A DNA stretch of 64,000 nt. Source: DATKFM01 sp963851215. GTDB taxonomy: Bacteria > Pseudomonadota > Alphaproteobacteria > Dongiales > Dongiaceae. A model generated the notes under the pieces. It ran no database searches. It worked only from the letters and a program-made list of their open reading frames with translations, and was not told the origin of the DNA. Shown piece by piece: positions 27,322 to 36,349 of this stretch; positions within the stretch are counted from its first letter, which is position 1; each line of letters opens with the position of its first letter. The DNA is taken from the NCBI GenBank assembly GCA_963851215.1, contig CAWKOG010000020.1:693220-757219 (forward strand). The letters run 5' to 3'. The position numbers were made by a program, and so were the translations under genes.

Positions 27322-29316
27322 ATGGGCATGTTGTGGAGCTGGCTGGCGTTGGGATCTCGGCGGTGCGGCACGCGGCGCTGGTTGTCGGCCTGGTTCGGCA
27401 ACGAGCGGGGCTCGATCAACATACTCTATGCCGTCGCCCTCATTCCCATGCTCGGCGCGCTGGGGCTGGCGACCGACGCGGCGCGCGGCTTCCTGCTGAA
27501 GGCGCGCCTGTCGCAGGCGATCGACCAGGCGGTGCTTGCGGGCGGCAAGGTCTATTTCTCGCCCGATCGCAACGAGGACCTGCTGAAGTATTTCTCGGCG
27601 AACTTCCCGAACTCCACCGCCATCGTCTTCGAGGCGCCGTTCACCGCCGATTTCATGGACGCGCGGGTGACGCTGCACACGCCGGTGGAAGGCGGCATTG
27701 CCGGCAGCGAGACGCTGCATATGTCGGCGAGCGCCACCATTCCCACCACCTTCACGCGGGTGCTGAACGCGTTCGGCTGCATGGCGTGCAACGAGATGAC
27801 CGTGGTGGCGGAGTCCGAGGTGGAGCGCACCATCCGCGCGCTGGACGCCGTGATCTCCCTGGACATGTCGGGATCGATGGACGGCGCGGAACGCATCGGC
27901 GCGGCTCGCGACGGCCTGGAGGATTTCATGGACGCGGTCTATGGCGTCACCAACAGCGCCTCGCCGGTGCTGGTGGTCAACGGCACGCCCTATAATCTGA
28001 TCAATATCGGCTTCGTGCCCTGGAACTCCAAGGTCAATGTGATGACCCAGGGCGAGACCTTCTCGGGCGTCAGCACGCAGGCGGTCAGCTCCTATACCAA
28101 CCCGGTGACCGGCGCGGCCAGCCAGACGACGGTATGGATGGCGAACAATTCGCAAGTGCCGCTGATCATGGATCCGCGCTCCACGGCCGCTGGCGGCCAG
28201 CTGCCCGGCGGCTGGAGCGGCTGCGTCTATGCCCGCTATGTCGGCGGCGAGGCGACGCCGGGCACCCGCAACAGCAACACCAACAGCGTCAACACCAACG
28301 ACGCGGACCTGGTGCGCGGGGAGCAGTTCGATGTCGGCACCGGCAGCACGCAGAAGGACTGGCCCGGCTGGGAACCGATGGCCGAACTCGAGTCCGAGCC
28401 GCGCGACAACAACTGGTTGACCGCGGAGGCCGGGCCGGGCACGCGCTGGGCGACGACCGGCAGCTGGCGCAACCGGAGCTGCACGCTCGCCTACTACACC
28501 GATTTCGGCAGCGGCAACTACACCACGGACACCACGGTGCTGCTGGACAACGCCGATGGCACGATCAAGGGCACGGCGGCGGAAACCAGCCGGCCCGTGG
28601 CCGTGCCGGCGTCGACCGCACCCGTTGGCGCCGGCTATTCCGGCACGCTGCGGTTCTTCGACGACAACAGGCGGCCCTATGCCGTGCCCGTCATCACCAA
28701 CAATCCGGGCAGCCTGGACTGCAACCCCTGCCTGTCGCGCAGCATCATTCCCTTGACGCCGGACAAGACGCAGATCAAGGCGCAGATCCACAGCATCGGC
28801 AACAACGACCCCGACGGCACCACCAACATCCTCCAGGGGCTCTATTGGGCCTGGGAGGTGCTGATGCCGGGCGAGCCGTTCAACCAGGGCCTGGTCACCA
28901 CGCCCTTCACGCGCGACCGCTACATCATCCTGGTCACCGACGGTGCGCAGTTCGGCGGCAATGGCGATGCCTATAAGGGCCGCTTCGGCTATGGCGAAAT
29001 CGCCGGCGACAACAACAACGCCGCCCACGGCATGATCGATGCGCCCAACGATGCGGGGGTGATCGCCCCCAGGAACAACAACCTGGACAACCGGCTGCGG
29101 CGGCTGGCGCGGAACGTGAAGGATGAGGGCATCAAGCTGTTCGTCATCGGCTTCAATCTCGCCAGCAATCCCGACGAGCTGGCCATGCTCGAGGGCATCG
29201 CCTCGCCGACCGAGAACGGCGTCCGCTATTTCTACGACGCGGATTCGGCCGATGATCTGCGCGATGCGCTGGAGGAGATCTCTTCCCGCCTGACCGACGT
29301 CCGCCTGTCGATGTAA
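27322..29316 (+). CDS. TadG-like pilus-assembly/VWA domain protein
   Basis: A 664-aa protein. Residues about 25-75 are the Tad-like N-terminus (ERGSINILYAVALIPMLGA, then ATDAARGFLLKARLSQAID), a single membrane helix of the TadE/TadG type. A von Willebrand factor A domain follows with the MIDAS motif DMSGS near residue 181; its later strand RYIILVTDGAQFGG is near residue 535. Between them is a 300-residue insertion rich in Asn, Thr and Gly with several Cys (GCVYARY, CNPCLSR). Usually such genes accompany tad/flp pilus genes; here none are nearby. The C-terminus ends RLTDVRLSM. The VWA domain likely binds a divalent ion and a partner at the cell surface. Confidence 0.85.
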   Translation: MGMLWSWLALGSRRCGTRRWLSAWFGNERGSINILYAVALIPMLGALGLATDAARGFLLKARLSQAIDQAVLAGGKVYFSPDRNEDLLKYFSANFPNSTAIVFEAPFTADFMDARVTLHTPVEGGIAGSETLHMSASATIPTTFTRVLNAFGCMACNEMTVVAESEVERTIRALDAVISLDMSGSMDGAERIGAARDGLEDFMDAVYGVTNSASPVLVVNGTPYNLINIGFVPWNSKVNVMTQGETFSGVSTQAVSSYTNPVTGAASQTTVWMANNSQVPLIMDPRSTAAGGQLPGGWSGCVYARYVGGEATPGTRNSNTNSVNTNDADLVRGEQFDVGTGSTQKDWPGWEPMAELESEPRDNNWLTAEAGPGTRWATTGSWRNRSCTLAYYTDFGSGNYTTDTTVLLDNADGTIKGTAAETSRPVAVPASTAPVGAGYSGTLRFFDDNRRPYAVPVITNNPGSLDCNPCLSRSIIPLTPDKTQIKAQIHSIGNNDPDGTTNILQGLYWAWEVLMPGEPFNQGLVTTPFTRDRYIILVTDGAQFGGNGDAYKGRFGYGEIAGDNNNAAHGMIDAPNDAGVIAPRNNNLDNRLRRLARNVKDEGIKLFVIGFNLASNPDELAMLEGIASPTENGVRYFYDADSADDLRDALEEISSRLTDVRLSM

Positions 29317-29371
29317 GCGGCCGGGCGCCCGCCAAGGGGACGATGGGCCAGAGGGAGTTGGGGCTGCGCGG

Positions 29372-30637
29372 TCACCAGGCCGCCAGCCCCATCTGCTTTT
29401 TGCCCAGGCCGGTGAGATCGTCCGGCGTGGCGCGGCCCTGGTAGCCGACCTCGTAGTTCTCGGCCGCGAAATCAGGCGCACTTTCGCCTTTCAGAAACCT
29501 CGTGGCCTGGCGCGGAAGATAGGCGGCGTTCTTCTCGCACCAAGGCGCGCCGCCGATATAGATCACGTTGCTGTAGCCCTGGCCGCCATGGCGATCTTCC
29601 ACCGCATGGACGATATCGGGATGCCACCAGACGGTGTCGCCGGGCTGCACCAGCGGGATGGGCGACAGCGCGGGCATCAGCGCCGGATGCCACTCCGGCA
29701 GGGCCGACAACGCGCGGGCCGGCTGGGCGCCGCAGAGCTCATCCTCCGGCACGTCGTCCTGCAGCGCCCGCAGCAGCATGTAGGCGATGCCCCGGGCAAT
29801 GGGGATGAGCTGCAGCGTGCCGTCGCCCGGCCCCTGGGGCGTCAGCGCCGTCCAGCCCTGATAGGTGCGGAACACGCTGCAGACGGCCGGCGACGGGATT
29901 TCCGATGTCGCCGTGCGCCAGGCGCCGTCGAAGGGATCGTAACGGCCGATATCGCCGGAGAAGACATGGCGGTAGACCCGCTGATAGCCCTCGTCGATCC
30001 AGCGCTCCACCGAGCCCGCATCCATATGAGGCGAGAGGCCGAGGCTGACGTCGCCGGGCTGGCGGCGGCGGGTGCGGTCGGCATAGGCGGTCTCGCGCTT
30101 CGGATCGAACCAGGTCCGACCTTCGCTTTCGTGGCGCCAAAGCCCGTTGAGGAAGGCGCGGGCGGCGGCAAGGCTTTCGGACTGTCGCGCCTGGATCTGC
30201 GGCTTCGACCAATAGATGCCGAAGATCTGCGGCCGGTCGGATTTCAGGGTGGAGAAGTATTTGTCGAGGTTGGGGTCGACCTTCTGCTCGTAATAGCCAT
30301 TGGCGCTGATGTACTCGCCGAGTTCCTCGTTCCAGCCTTCAGCCTGGGCCCGCGGAAATACGCCGCGGATGACGGCGGTGCCGGTGCGGCGGATCGCGCC
30401 GATGGCGGAGGCGGACACGCGGCCGGCGGCGAGGTCGGCATAGGCGATTTCCGGAACGATAGAGTCGCCGCGCTCGCGCTTGCCGACGACAGCGTCTACC
30501 TCGCGCCGAATGTCGTCTTCCATGGCGCGGAAGGCGGTGGCGTAATTCGGATTCAACGCGCGGAGTTTGGTTTTCGTGTCCCGGATGACGCGGGCGAGCG
30601 CATCCTTGGAACTTTTCAGGGCGGATAAGTCGGTCAC
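29372..30637 (-). CDS. DUF1479 protein, YbiU-like (2OG-Fe oxygenase-type fold)
   Basis: A 421-aa protein, the same length as E. coli YbiU. The iron-type HxD is visible in LGLSPHMDAGSVERW and a distal His in WWHPDIVHAVED; GTLQLIPIARGIAYMLLR lies between. The family is related to non-haem iron, 2-oxoglutarate-dependent oxygenases, but no substrate is established. It is a single gene; the stretch upstream holds an inverted repeat. Nothing in the sequence indicates truncation. Confidence 0.87.
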   Translation of the reverse strand: MTDLSALKSSKDALARVIRDTKTKLRALNPNYATAFRAMEDDIRREVDAVVGKRERGDSIVPEIAYADLAAGRVSASAIGAIRRTGTAVIRGVFPRAQAEGWNEELGEYISANGYYEQKVDPNLDKYFSTLKSDRPQIFGIYWSKPQIQARQSESLAAARAFLNGLWRHESEGRTWFDPKRETAYADRTRRRQPGDVSLGLSPHMDAGSVERWIDEGYQRVYRHVFSGDIGRYDPFDGAWRTATSEIPSPAVCSVFRTYQGWTALTPQGPGDGTLQLIPIARGIAYMLLRALQDDVPEDELCGAQPARALSALPEWHPALMPALSPIPLVQPGDTVWWHPDIVHAVEDRHGGQGYSNVIYIGGAPWCEKNAAYLPRQATRFLKGESAPDFAAENYEVGYQGRATPDDLTGLGKKQMGLAAW

Positions 30638-30661
30638 GATTCGTGCTCCGGCGAGATAAGA

Positions 30662-30724
30662 AGGTTCACCACAAAGTCACAAAGGACACCAAGGGGAGAT
30701 TCAACCACAGATGCACACAGATAT
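30662..30724. repeat. CACCACAAAGTCACAAAG repeat, left arm
   Basis: Begins GGTTCACCACAAAGTCAC and continues through AACCACAGATGCACACAG. The reverse complement recurs at 30838-30913 with few differences, giving a long imperfect inverted repeat with a 113-base centre. This sequence type is a known dispersed repeat in many bacterial genomes. Confidence 0.85.
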
Positions 30725-30837
30725 CCCGAGAACAATCCGGCAGCATCTACGCACGGCGATTGGGCCGAATTCCAGCGCGCCTGCGGCGCGCAAGAAATCA
30801 CTTCACCGCCATCGTTCGTCCATTCACTGTCGGCTCG

Positions 30838-30913
30838 ATGCATCTGTGCTCATCTGTGTGCATCTCTGGTTTCAGACTTCCTTCGTGTCCTTTGTGACTT
30901 TGTGGTGAAACCA
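30838..30913. repeat. CACCACAAAGTCACAAAG repeat, right arm
   Basis: Reverse complement of the 30662-30724 arm; it ends TTTGTGACTTTGTGGTGAAACC. It stops 12 bases before the cupin gene's stop codon, so the structure would form in the 3' end of that transcript. Confidence 0.85.
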
Positions 30914-30924
30914 ACCTTGCTTTC

Positions 30925-31290
30925 CTACCGCCTGTTATAGGCGTCCTCGTAGCGCACGATATCGTCCTCGCCCAGATAGCCGCCGCATTGGACCTCGATT
31001 AGCTCGAGCGGTTCGGAGAACGGATTTTCCAGCCGGTGCTTTTGGCCGACGGCGATGTAGACGGCTTCGTCCGGTTTGAGGTCCCGCACTGTCTCGCCCA
31101 CGGTCACCCGGGCCATGCCCCGCGCCACCACCCAATGCTCGCTGCGCTTCGTATGGCTTTGCAGCGACAGGCGGCCGCCGGGATTGACGGTGATGCGCTT
31201 CACCTTGAAGCCCGGCCCTTCATCCAGGATCAGGAACGCGCCCCAGGGTCGGGTCTCGCCATTGGCCGGCGGGCGGGTTGATTCGGGCAT
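30925..31290 (-). CDS. Cupin, mannose-6-phosphate isomerase type II C-terminal-like
   Basis: A 121-aa single-domain cupin. RPWGAFLILDEGPGFKVKRI, then GGRLSLQSHTKRSEHWVVARG, then YIAVGQKHRLENPF and ELIEVQCGGYLGEDDIVR match the C-terminal isomerase domain of bifunctional ManC/AlgA enzymes, here without the nucleotidyltransferase domain. The metal ligands are His of QSHTKRSEHW and Glu/His further on. It may interconvert mannose-6- and fructose-6-phosphate. The ATG at 31290 starts directly at the domain. It is divergent from the sugar ABC operon, which fits sugar metabolism. Confidence 0.82.
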   Translation of the reverse strand: MPESTRPPANGETRPWGAFLILDEGPGFKVKRITVNPGGRLSLQSHTKRSEHWVVARGMARVTVGETVRDLKPDEAVYIAVGQKHRLENPFSEPLELIEVQCGGYLGEDDIVRYEDAYNRR

Positions 31291-31476
31291 GAAGCAGCAA
31301 CTCCTGTGATCACAGTTCGCGCCTGCAAAACACCGAGTTAGGCAGGGGATACAGAGGAAAAAGCCCCTTGCCATTCCGGCCCGCAGCACGCCATGGATAG
31401 ATAAGACGATAACGAATGCCAATCCAGCGGGTTCCACCGCAAGACCAGATTAACGCATCCACATGGGAGGATCGAC

Positions 31477-32733
31477 ATGACGAAAACCAGACTGGCCCGG
31501 CTGCTCGGCGGCGTCGCCCTGGGCCTCGTTCTCACCGCGACCGCGGCCCAGGCCGACGAGGTGGAGGTGCTGCATTGGTGGACCTCCGGCGGCGAGGCGG
31601 CGGCGCTCAACGTGCTGAAGCAGGACCTGGAGGCCAAGGGCATCACCTGGAAGGACATGCCGGTGGCCGGCGGCGGCGGCGAGCAGGCGATGACCGTGCT
31701 GCGCGCCCGCGTGGCCTCGGGCGAACCGCCCACGGCCGTGCAGATGCTGGGCTTCGACATCACCGACTGGGGCAAGGAAGGCGTGGTGGCCGATCTGAAC
31801 GACGTGGCCACGGCCGAGGGCTGGGACGGCGTGGTGCCGGCGGCGCTGCAGGCCTTCTCGAAATATGACGGCAAATGGATCGCCGCCCCGGTGAACGTGC
31901 ATTCCACCAACTGGATCTGGGCGAACAAGGCGGTGTTCGACAAGCTGGGCCTCGCACCGCCCACCAACTGGGACGAGTTCATCGCTGCCGCCGACAAGAT
32001 CAAGGCGTCGGGCCTCACCGCGATCGCCCATGGCGGCCAGGCCTGGCAGGACGCCACCATCTTCGACAGCGTCGTGCTGACGACGGGAGGCTTCGATTTC
32101 TACAAGAAGGCCCTGGTGGATCTGGACCCGGCGACGCTGGGCTCGGACACGATGAAGGCCGTATTCGACCGCATGACCCAGGTCCGCGGATATCTGGATC
32201 CGAACTTCTCCGGCCGCGACTGGAACCTGGCTTCGGCCATGGTGATCAAGGGCGAAGCCGGCATGCAGATCATGGGTGACTGGGCCAAGGGCGAATTCCT
32301 GAATGCCGGCCAGAAGCCGGGGCAGGATTTCCTCTGCTTCCGCTTCCCGGGCACGCAAGGCAACGTCACCTTCAACTCCGACCAGTTTGTGCTCTTTGCG
32401 GTCGGCGATGCGCAGAAGCCCGCGCAGGTGGAGCTGGCCAAGGCGATCATGGCGCCGACCTTCCAGTCGGCCTTCAATGTGGTGAAGGGCTCGGTGCCGG
32501 CGCGCACCGACGTGTCCGACGCAGCCTTCGACGATTGCGGCAAAAAGGCGATGGCGGATCTCAAGGAAGCTTCCGCCGACAACCACCTGATCGGCAGCCT
32601 GGCCCACGGCCATGCGGCCCCGGCGGCGGTGAAAAACGCCATCTACGACGTGGTCACCAACCACTTCAACGGCGCCATGTCGTCGGAAGAGGCGGTGAAG
32701 CAACTGATGGCCGCAGTGGCCGGCGCGCAGTAG
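31477..32733 (+). CDS. Sugar ABC transporter substrate-binding protein (CUT1)
   Basis: A 418-aa protein; GGGAGGA lies before the ATG. The signal peptide LLGGVALGLVLTATAAQADE is followed by VLHWWTSGGEAAAL, typical of glucose/mannose-binding proteins of the GtsA type. Further marks are TNWIWANKAVFDKLG, the MQIMGDWAKGEF stretch, and the C-terminal disulfide-type Cys pair (CFRFPG and DDCGKKAM). It would bind glucose or a related sugar in the periplasm. Two permeases and an ATPase follow; a perfect hairpin and two repeat modules separate it from them. Confidence 0.92.
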   Translation: MTKTRLARLLGGVALGLVLTATAAQADEVEVLHWWTSGGEAAALNVLKQDLEAKGITWKDMPVAGGGGEQAMTVLRARVASGEPPTAVQMLGFDITDWGKEGVVADLNDVATAEGWDGVVPAALQAFSKYDGKWIAAPVNVHSTNWIWANKAVFDKLGLAPPTNWDEFIAAADKIKASGLTAIAHGGQAWQDATIFDSVVLTTGGFDFYKKALVDLDPATLGSDTMKAVFDRMTQVRGYLDPNFSGRDWNLASAMVIKGEAGMQIMGDWAKGEFLNAGQKPGQDFLCFRFPGTQGNVTFNSDQFVLFAVGDAQKPAQVELAKAIMAPTFQSAFNVVKGSVPARTDVSDAAFDDCGKKAMADLKEASADNHLIGSLAHGHAAPAAVKNAIYDVVTNHFNGAMSSEEAVKQLMAAVAGAQ

Positions 32734-32753
32734 CCGAGCGCGGCAGTGAGGGT

Positions 32754-32780
32754 GCAGGGGCGGATATAGTCCGTCCCTGC
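32754..32780 (+). terminator. Hairpin after the binding-protein gene (attenuator or stability element)
   Basis: An 11-bp stem, GCAGGGGCGGA with TCCGTCCCTGC (one G-U pair), with a TATAG loop, starting 21 bases after the stop codon. No T-run follows, so it is not a standard terminator. In many ABC operons such a structure protects the binding-protein mRNA and lowers downstream expression; that role here is inferred. Confidence 0.5.
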
Positions 32781-32834
32781 TACTCTGATCTATGCACGCC
32801 GTCACATCCCCGCATTGTGCGAATTTAGGTTGTT

Positions 32835-32874
32835 CCCCTCTCCCCTTGGGGGAGAGGGGGCAGGGGGTGAGGGG
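32835..32874. repeat. GC-rich REP-like module, left of pair (32.8 kb)
   Basis: CCCCTCTCCCCTTGGGGGAG AGGGG core continuing to CAGGGGGTGAGGGG. Its inverse complement lies at 33001-33040, so the two form a pair enclosing 126 unique bases. The pair lies inside the sugar ABC operon, between binding protein and first permease. Confidence 0.85.
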
Positions 32875-33000
32875 TTCCGTACGCGGCAGCGCAACAACGA
32901 CTTAACTGTCAAAATCTGAGCATTCGTCGCGTAGTAGAATTGCCAATGACGAAGTACGCATTGGCGTAAGCAGATTGTCTATGCGCGCTCCCGCGCGGAG

Positions 33001-33040
33001 CCCCCTCACCCCTGCCCCTCTCCCCCGGTGGGGAGAGGGG
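33001..33040. repeat. GC-rich REP-like module, right of pair (33.0 kb)
   Basis: CCCCCTCACCCCTGCCCCTC followed by CCCCCGGTGGGGAGAGGGG, in inverted orientation to 32835-32874. It ends 38 bases before the permease start. Confidence 0.85.
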
Positions 33041-33078
33041 ACAATCTTGGCATTCACGCGCCTGCGTTCGCTTTCGCA

Positions 33079-33993
33079 ATGCCGAGCATGACAGCGGCAA
33101 CCACTACAACCGACAGCGCCATCGGCTGGCTGCAGCGGCAGCTGCCGAAGCTGGTGCTGGCGCCGTCTTTCGCTATCGTGCTGCTGTTCGTCTACGGGTT
33201 CATCCTCTGGACGATCTATCTCAGCTTCACCGAGTCCAAGATGATGCCGAATTACGGCTTCACGGGCTTGAGCGCTTATGCGCGGCTCTGGGCGCAGCCG
33301 AACTGGTATGTGGCGCTGCAGAACCTGGGAATCTTCGGCACGCTCTATATCGGCATCTGCATCGGTCTTGGGCTGCTGCTGGCGATCCTGCTGGACCAGC
33401 GCATCCGCATCGAAGGCTTGCTGCGGCCGGTCTATCTCTATCCCATGGCGCTGTCCTTCATCGTCACAGGCACGGCCTGGCAATGGTTCCTTAATCCCGG
33501 GCTCGGCCTGGAAAAGACCATGCATGAATGGGGCTGGACGAGCTTTACGTTCGATTGGCTGATCAATCCGGACAAGGCGATCTACACCATCGTCATCGCC
33601 GCCGTCTGGCAGTCTTCCGGCTTCGTCATGGCGATTTTCCTGGCGGGCCTGCGTGGTATCGACAGTGAGCTGATCCGCGCGGCGCAGATCGATGGCGCTT
33701 CCACTGTCGCCATCTACCGGCGCATCATCATTCCCATGCTAAGGCCGGTGTTCCTGTCGGCCTTCATCGTGCTCGCCCATATGGCCATCAAGAGCTACGA
33801 CCTGGTGATCGCCCTGACCGGCGGCGGACCTGGCCGGGCCACGGAAGTTCCGGCGACCTTCATGTATTCCTATACCTTCACCCGGAACCAGATGGGCGTC
33901 GGCGCGGCGAGCGCTGTCATCATGCTCATGACCATCGCCGCGGTCATCGTGCCCTACCTCTATTCCGAACTCCGGGAGAAGCGCCATGAGTAG
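33079..33993 (+). CDS. Sugar ABC transporter permease 1
   Basis: A 304-aa protein with six membrane segments (the first, LAPSFAIVLLFVYGFILW, at about residues 30-47). The EAA loop that contacts the ATPase reads LRGIDSELIRAAQIDGASTV followed by YRRIIIPML. LTGGGPGRATEVPATFMYSY is typical of MalF/GtsB-like permeases. Starts at 33079 or 33088 (both ATG) are possible. It overlaps the next permease gene by 8 bases. Confidence 0.92.
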   Translation: MPSMTAATTTTDSAIGWLQRQLPKLVLAPSFAIVLLFVYGFILWTIYLSFTESKMMPNYGFTGLSAYARLWAQPNWYVALQNLGIFGTLYIGICIGLGLLLAILLDQRIRIEGLLRPVYLYPMALSFIVTGTAWQWFLNPGLGLEKTMHEWGWTSFTFDWLINPDKAIYTIVIAAVWQSSGFVMAIFLAGLRGIDSELIRAAQIDGASTVAIYRRIIIPMLRPVFLSAFIVLAHMAIKSYDLVIALTGGGPGRATEVPATFMYSYTFTRNQMGVGAASAVIMLMTIAAVIVPYLYSELREKRHE

Positions 33994-34879
33994 CAGCGCG
34001 GCGGCCGCTCCCGCTGCTGGCGGCGTGGCTGCGCCGAAAATCGGCCGCATCGTGATCTATGGTGCGCTGCTGCTGTTCGCCGCGATCTACCTGCTGCCCC
34101 TGTTCGTCATGCTCGTGACCTCGTTCAAGACGCTGGACGAGATCCGCAACGGCGACATGCTGCAACTGCCGCAGCAGCCGACGATCGAGCCCTGGCTCAA
34201 CGCCTGGGGTACTGCCTGCATCGGCCTGACCTGCGAGGGTCTCAAGGGTTATTTCTGGAACTCGATCCGCATGGTGGTGCCGGCGGTAGTGATCTCCACC
34301 TTGCTCGGCGCCTTCAACGGCTATGTATTGACCAAGTGGCGCTTCCCGGGGCACCGGCTGATCTTCGGGCTGATGCTGTTCGGCTGCTTCATCCCGTTCC
34401 AGGTCGTGCTGGTGCCGATGGCGCAGGTGCTGGGCAAGCTCGGCGTCGCCAATTCCACGCCCGGGCTGATCCTGGTCCATGTGGCCTATGGCCTGGGCTT
34501 CACCACCCTCTTCTTCCGTAACTACTACGAAGCCTTTCCCAATGAGCTGATTAAGGCAGCGATGATCGACGGGGCGGGTTTCTTCCGCATCTTCTTCCGT
34601 ATCCTGCTGCCAAGCTCCGGCCCGATCATCGTGGTCACCGTGATCTTCCAGTTCACCAACATCTGGAACGACTTCCTGTTCGGCGCCTCCTTTGCCGCCG
34701 GCGGCGCCGCGCCGATGACGGTGGCGCTGAACAACCTGGTTTCCAGTTCCACCGGCGTGAAGGAGTACAACGTGCATATGGCGGGCGCGATGATCGCAGC
34801 GCTGCCGACGCTGCTGGTCTACGTGCTGGCCGGCCGCTATTTCGTCCGCGGGCTGATGGCCGGCGCGGTGAAGGGCTAG
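33986..34879 (+). CDS. Sugar ABC transporter permease 2
   Basis: A 297-aa MalG/GtsC-like permease. Six membrane segments; the first is IVIYGALLLFAAIYLLPLF. The EAA loop reads AFPNELIKAAMIDGAGFFRI followed by FFRILLPSSGP. The extracytoplasmic insert has GTACIGLTCEGLKGYFWNS, also seen in glucose transporters of this type. It overlaps permease 1 and is followed after 3 bases by the ATPase gene. Confidence 0.93.
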   Translation: MSSSAAAAPAAGGVAAPKIGRIVIYGALLLFAAIYLLPLFVMLVTSFKTLDEIRNGDMLQLPQQPTIEPWLNAWGTACIGLTCEGLKGYFWNSIRMVVPAVVISTLLGAFNGYVLTKWRFPGHRLIFGLMLFGCFIPFQVVLVPMAQVLGKLGVANSTPGLILVHVAYGLGFTTLFFRNYYEAFPNELIKAAMIDGAGFFRIFFRILLPSSGPIIVVTVIFQFTNIWNDFLFGASFAAGGAAPMTVALNNLVSSSTGVKEYNVHMAGAMIAALPTLLVYVLAGRYFVRGLMAGAVKG

Positions 34880-34882
34880 ACG

Positions 34883-35984
34883 ATGGCATTCCTGGAGATC
34901 GACGGCATCGGCAAGCGGTTCGGCGGCACGGAGGTGCTGAAGCGCATCGACATCGCCGTCGAGGAAGGCGATTTCCTGGTGCTGGTGGGGCCGTCTGGCT
35001 GCGGCAAATCCACCCTGCTCAACATGATCGCCGGGCTGGAATCAGTGACCGAGGGAGAAATCCGCATCAAGGGAGCGCGGGTGAACGAAGTGCATCCGTC
35101 GCAGCGGGACATCGCCATGGTGTTCCAGTCCTACGCGCTCTATCCCAACATGACCGTGGCCGGCAATATCGCCTTCGGCATGGAGATGCGGGGCGTACCC
35201 AGGGACGAGCGGGAAAAGGCCATCGCCGAAGTGGCCAAGCTGCTGCAGATCGAGCATCTGCTGAAGCGGCGGCCGAGTCAGCTTTCCGGCGGCCAGCGCC
35301 AGCGGGTCGCCATGGGTCGCGCGCTGGTGCGCAAGCCCCGGGTGTTCCTGTTCGACGAGCCGCTATCTAATCTAGATGCCAAGCTGCGGGTGGATATGCG
35401 CACGGAGATCAAGCGGCTGCATCAGAACCTGCGCACGACCATCGTCTATGTCACCCACGACCAGATCGAGGCGATGACGCTTGGCGACCCAGATCGCCGT
35501 GATGAATGCCGGCGAGGTGCAGCAGCTCGGAACGCCCGAGGAGGTCTATAACCGCCCGGCCAACATCTTCGTTGCGGGATTCATGGGCTCACCCTCGATG
35601 AACCTGGTGCAGGCGCAAGTGGAGACCGGCGGCGTTGCGCTGACCCTCGATGCCGCCGGTGGCGTAATCCGGCTGGCGCTGCCGAACGGCAAGGCCGCCG
35701 GCTATGCCGGCCGAAACGTGATCCTGGGTCTGCGCCCGGAGGCCATCACCGACACCGCCGGCGCTGACCGCGGCAGCCGCCATATCCAGGAAGCGCAATG
35801 CCATGTCGAGGTGGTGGAGCCCACAGGCTCCGACACCTATGTGGTGACGAGACTGGGTGGCAAGGAAGTCATCGCGAGGATGCGCGCCGACGCCCAGGCC
35901 CGCGCCGGCCAGGCGGCGCCGTTTGCGTTCAACATGGAGAAGGCGGTGCTGTTCGATCCGGAGACGCAGAAGCGGATCGGGTAA
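34883..35984 (+). CDS. Sugar ABC transporter ATPase, UgpC/MalK type (frameshifted)
   Basis: Walker A is VGPSGCGKSTLLNM, the signature is LSGGQRQRVAMGRALVRKPR, Walker B is VFLFDEPLSNLDA, and the H-loop is YVTHDQIEAMTL. Directly after it one extra base near 35483 (CTTGGCGACC in place of CTTGCGACC) throws the frame; the continuation QIAVMNAGEVQQLGTPEEVY then NIFVAGFMGSPSMN and a TOBE-like C-terminus ends at 35984. Joined length is about 366 aa, normal for MalK-like ATPases. The slip lies in one of the most conserved places of the family, strong evidence for a sequence error. Confidence 0.92.
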
Positions 35985-36049
35985 TCTTCGGTGCGGAATC
36001 CGTTTGCGAGAGACTGTAGACTGCACACCACCTGGACGGCCTGAACCCC

Positions 36050-36349
36050 ATGGCAAACATGTCCTGCAGATACTGCAACTTTGTGAACACCGTCTGGTTC
36101 TGGAATTCATCCCCGCCCAAGCCACGGAGGCGGTGGCTGGCATTGATTTTCGGGGTATTCTTTCTCTTGGTATGGCTCGCCTTGGCGATTCTGTTCTGGC
36201 CGGCGAGCCATGACCGCTGGTACGAAGCGTGGCCGGTCTGGCCCGTCGCCATGCTGGCGCTCGTCACACACATTGCGGGAATTGTTTTAGTCATCGGAGC
36301 GTGCGATCGGTGCATCGCCAGGGTGTTCGGATTTCCCCGGTTCTGGTAG
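36050..36349 (+). CDS. Small membrane protein, hypothetical
   Basis: A 99-aa reading frame. It starts with a possible Cys motif, CRYCNF, and has two hydrophobic segments: WLALIFGVFFLLVWLALAIL and VWPVAMLALVTHIAGIVLVI. A second Cys pair is in GACDRCIARV. No family is recognised. The gene lies on the same strand 65 bases after the ABC ATPase. The start codon is uncertain, and I am only moderately sure it is real. Confidence 0.5.
   Translation: MANMSCRYCNFVNTVWFWNSSPPKPRRRWLALIFGVFFLLVWLALAILFWPASHDRWYEAWPVWPVAMLALVTHIAGIVLVIGACDRCIARVFGFPRFW

Noticed and set aside
27193..29481. A minus-strand open frame of 762 codons opposite the VWA gene
   Set aside because: Low-complexity Arg/Val/Gly/His composition, no domain; the opposite strand encodes Tad and VWA motifs.
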